DNA of 6,331 bases from Desulfobulbus sp. Its GTDB lineage: Bacteria; Desulfobacterota; Desulfobulbia; Desulfobulbales; Desulfobulbaceae. The stretch spans positions 1 through 6,331 of the forward strand of contig JAQUEZ010000322.1 in NCBI GenBank assembly GCA_028684915.1. Direction: 5' to 3'. Positions 4,894 through 6,331 of the stretch are shown one piece after another. Below the pieces are notes generated by a model that did not search any database, was not told the origin of the DNA, and was given only the letters and a program-made list of their open reading frames with translations. The position numbers and the translations under genes are program-made. Each line of letters starts with the position of its first letter. Position 1 is the first letter of the stretch.

Positions 4894-5098
4894 GAGTGTC
4901 ACCGATATGTATCAATATTATTTAATAACTGCAAAGTGGCTATTATTCCGAAAAATCAGCAATTTATGGCTAAATTATCAGCGGGTAACGGGAGCGCTGG
5001 CGGTTTTAATTAATTTCCGGCTTGCTCGCATTGGCAATTCCAGATAGAAGAGGTTTTTTTCTGATAAAAAAGCATTGACGGATCATTTATTTGCGATT
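4894..5098. other. AT-rich non-coding stretch between the zot block and the lipoprotein gene
   Basis: Clearly richer in A/T than its neighbours, together with the adjoining 41-codon frame. On the minus strand only frames of about 26 codons or less without ribosome binding sites are seen. It holds T-run/A-run symmetry (about 5053-5071), AATTAATT (about 5009-5016) and a small GC stem CAGCG/CGCTG around 4979-4998. A promoter for the lipoprotein gene is expected here, but the best candidate (TTGCAG 4929-4934, TACATA 4906-4911, spacer 17) is weak and would leave almost no leader. Confidence 0.5.
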
Positions 5099-5224
5099 TT
5101 ACAAGGGTAATGGAATGAATATTTCCCGTGCCAATATCCGAATTAAATTTAATGCCAAATTATTGATATAAATATCATTGATAAGCCATGCCGCACGCTG
5201 AGTTTGACTGGTCAATTGATCCAT
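5099..5224 (-). CDS. Possible 41-aa peptide coupled to zot
   Basis: Open frame from ATG 5224 to TAA 5099-5101. It starts 2 nt after the zot stop, with the sequence TAATCATG, the same eight bases that join the pVI-like gene to zot. AAAGGAA in the last zot codons gives a good Shine-Dalgarno 8 nt before the ATG. The product begins MDQLTSQTQRAAWLINDIYI and continues as an Ile/Leu/Asn-rich, possibly amphipathic helix. It is not recognised. Codon use is AT-rich, unlike zot. It may be a real small protein or the remnant of a longer gene, for example one interrupted by the AT-rich sequence. Confidence 0.42.
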   Translation of the reverse strand: MDQLTSQTQRAAWLINDIYINNLALNLIRILAREIFIPLPL

Positions 5225-5226
5225 GA

Positions 5227-6066
5227 TTAGTTTCCTTTACGGTTGGTGAACACGAGTTGGCCGTTTTTATATATGGGGGTGATGCTGGCGAGGTGGGCCA
5301 CCGGGGCGGGTTCTGTCTTTTTGGCCTGGGTGGTCATAACCTTCTTGGAGCCGAACAAGTCACCAGTGGCCAGGCTCGATTGACTGAAAAGCATGTACAA
5401 GGTGAAGGCCAGGACGATAGGGATTGCGAAGAACACCGGGTGTTTCAGCACATTAACGTGCTGCATGATGGAGAGTTCTTTCACGTCGCTAGCTACATAG
5501 GATTTGTAGCAGTGAAAGATTTTCTCGTTATAGGTCCAGGTGTTCGTGGCGAGAGGCTTGCCGCCGGTATCGTCGCCGCCGTAGGAATAGCAGAGGTATT
5601 TTTTCTTGATGGCACCGCCGAAGAAGTTGACCTTGCGGAAAACATAGGTCCATTCAAGCAAGGAGCGGACAGCGGAATCAACCCGTTCCACGGCCTGGGT
5701 GATCAAGACCACGTCAAAGCCATTATGCCGATGGGTTGAGGCCCAGGACGCGAACTGGTTATTCTTGGCAGTCTGCCATTCACGGGAAGAGAACACTTTC
5801 TGCACTTCATCCAGGACCACCAGGCAACCGGGCTGTATGTGCATCCAGAAATCAGCCAGCTGGTGCTCTTCAAGGAAATGGAGTTGTTTGCACAAGGCCA
5901 GATCGGAAAGGCCGCAATAGCTCTTGATCATCTCCAGGCATGCCGGATCGGACATGCCGTCAATATTGGTAAAGACAACCCGACCCATCTGCAGATTGTC
6001 GGTGATTTTCTTCACCGCTTCGTAGGTCTTGCCCGAGCCGGGCGTTCCAGCAAATCCAATGATCAT
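5227..6066 (-). CDS. zot: Zot/pI-family phage assembly ATPase, 279 aa
   Basis: Zonular-occludens-toxin-domain protein, equivalent to pI of filamentous phages: an inner-membrane ATPase that powers assembly and extrusion of the virion. Walker A is GTPGSGKT (residues 7-14) directly at the N-terminus. Walker B is LVVLDEVQ (82-89). The family signature THRHNGFDVVLITQ lies at 111-124. One transmembrane helix at about 209-227 (HPVFFAIPIVLAFTLYMLF) separates the cytoplasmic ATPase from a periplasmic tail of about 50 residues. The length is within the usual range for the family, toward the short side. ATG 6066 is chosen because it places Walker A at the N-terminus; it is 2 nt after the stop of the pVI-like gene, so the two are coupled, with only a weak GGGTG before it. 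The order pVI-like then Zot is the conserved inovirus order. No cholera-toxin-like or enterotoxic function should be inferred from the name. Confidence 0.95.
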   Translation of the reverse strand: MIIGFAGTPGSGKTYEAVKKITDNLQMGRVVFTNIDGMSDPACLEMIKSYCGLSDLALCKQLHFLEEHQLADFWMHIQPGCLVVLDEVQKVFSSREWQTAKNNQFASWASTHRHNGFDVVLITQAVERVDSAVRSLLEWTYVFRKVNFFGGAIKKKYLCYSYGGDDTGGKPLATNTWTYNEKIFHCYKSYVASDVKELSIMQHVNVLKHPVFFAIPIVLAFTLYMLFSQSSLATGDLFGSKKVMTTQAKKTEPAPVAHLASITPIYKNGQLVFTNRKGN

Positions 6067-6068
6067 GA

Positions 6069-6331
6069 TTACACCCGAGTAAAGACAGAAGGAATGAGGT
6101 TCAAGGTCAGCCGGATCAGGTAGGCAGCGCCGAGGATGGCAAAGCATTGCGGCAGGCCAACGGCATTGATCAGCCATACAAGCTGAGTCGGCAGGTTCGA
6201 CCAAGCGGCGGCATAGTTAAAGACCACCGAGGAAAGGTTGATTGCACTGATGGTGGTTTCGATCACGGTCAAAAGACCGTCGAAGATGGTAAAGAAGACG
6301 AACTGCAGTAGAAGGAGAAATCCGTCCAGAA
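6069..6331 (-). CDS. DUF2523 / pVI-like minor coat protein, C-terminal 86 residues
   Basis: The frame is open to the right window edge, so the N-terminus is missing. The visible part has a hydrophobic helix at the start (FLLLLQFVFFTIFDGLL), a middle section FNYAAAWSNLPTQLVWLINA, and the segment VGLPQCFAILGAAYLIRLTL ending in IPSVFTRV. The pattern 'LGL-x2-x-ILxAAxxIRLxLxxIP' is characteristic of DUF2523 proteins found directly upstream of zot in filamentous phages. They are taken as pVI homologues that sit in the inner membrane and at the terminal end of the virion. The TAA is 2 nt before the zot ATG. A TTG at 6272 could be mistaken for the start, but the hydrophobic segment upstream shows that the gene continues to the right. 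Confidence 0.83.
   Translation of the reverse strand, partial: LDGFLLLLQFVFFTIFDGLLTVIETTISAINLSSVVFNYAAAWSNLPTQLVWLINAVGLPQCFAILGAAYLIRLTLNLIPSVFTRV

Noticed and set aside
4906..4934. Promoter for the lipoprotein gene (TTGCAG, 17 nt, TACATA)
   Set aside because: Poor -10 match, and the predicted start would lie inside or just before the Shine-Dalgarno.
4900..4945. dif/attP-like XerCD site in the AT-rich region
   Set aside because: Only loose A/T similarity to the XerD arm and no recognisable XerC arm; composition alone explains it.
4343..5047. 234-codon plus-strand frame opposite the lipoprotein gene
   Set aside because: Antisense of a gene with a lipobox and an N0-like domain; it runs into AT-rich non-coding sequence.
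5050..5075. Intrinsic terminator after zot (T-run and A-run symmetry)
   Set aside because: The possible stem is A/T only and too weak; no GC stem precedes a T-run on the minus strand.
5257..5739. 160-codon plus-strand frame opposite zot
   Set aside because: Antisense shadow of the Zot ATPase.

Overview
The window is best read as part of an integrated filamentous phage (inovirus) or a closely related element in a Gram-negative bacterium. The two strongest markers are a Zot/pI-type assembly ATPase with a DUF2523 (pVI-like) minor coat gene directly upstream of it, and a Rep_trans/RstA-like rolling-circle replication initiator. The base composition is mixed and moderately GC-rich, with one AT-rich island. 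The style of the proteins suggests a deltaproteobacterial (Desulfobacterota-like) host, but that is a weak inference. No host housekeeping gene, integrase, tRNA or clear dif site is visible, so neither element boundary is defined here.

Every gene I can support is on the minus strand, so transcription runs from the right edge to the left edge. In that order: the 3' part of a pVI-like minor coat gene (6069-6331, runs off the right edge); the Zot/pI ATPase (5227-6066); a possible 41-aa coupled peptide (5099-5224); an AT-rich non-coding stretch (4894-5098); a lipoprotein with a secretin N0-like domain whose reading frame is broken by one base (4289-4893); a non-coding stretch with hairpins (4086-4288); a small zinc-ribbon protein (3831-4085); a candidate promoter (about 3792-3821); a 92-aa single-pass membrane protein (3489-3767); the 507-aa replication initiator (1961-3484); a 37-aa membrane peptide (1843-1956); a hairpin-rich intergenic region (1591-1842); a C5-cytosine DNA methyltransferase (790-1590); an XRE-family regulator (316-759); a 55-aa basic protein (146-313); and the start of an excisionase/MerR-like helix-turn-helix protein (1-107, runs off the left edge).

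Functionally the right part is the virion assembly and export module: pVI-like protein, ATPase and a secretin-like periplasmic lipoprotein. The middle is the replication module: Rep with two small membrane proteins that may be minor coat or anchoring proteins. The left part is the control module: methyltransferase, repressor-like regulator and excisionase-like HTH. Many junctions are very tight (2 to 5 nt, several with the Shine-Dalgarno inside the preceding gene), which points to translational coupling.

The most notable observations are these. A conserved N-terminal peptide (RSQDPLSQKVR) is shared by the replication initiator and the membrane protein encoded just before it, and within that core all nucleotide differences are synonymous. 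There is an N0-only secretin-like lipoprotein in the place where a full secretin might be expected, and its frame is broken. An 18-nt repeat matches the exact site of that frame break and differs from it by one base. Several small coupled genes are too short for routine gene calling.
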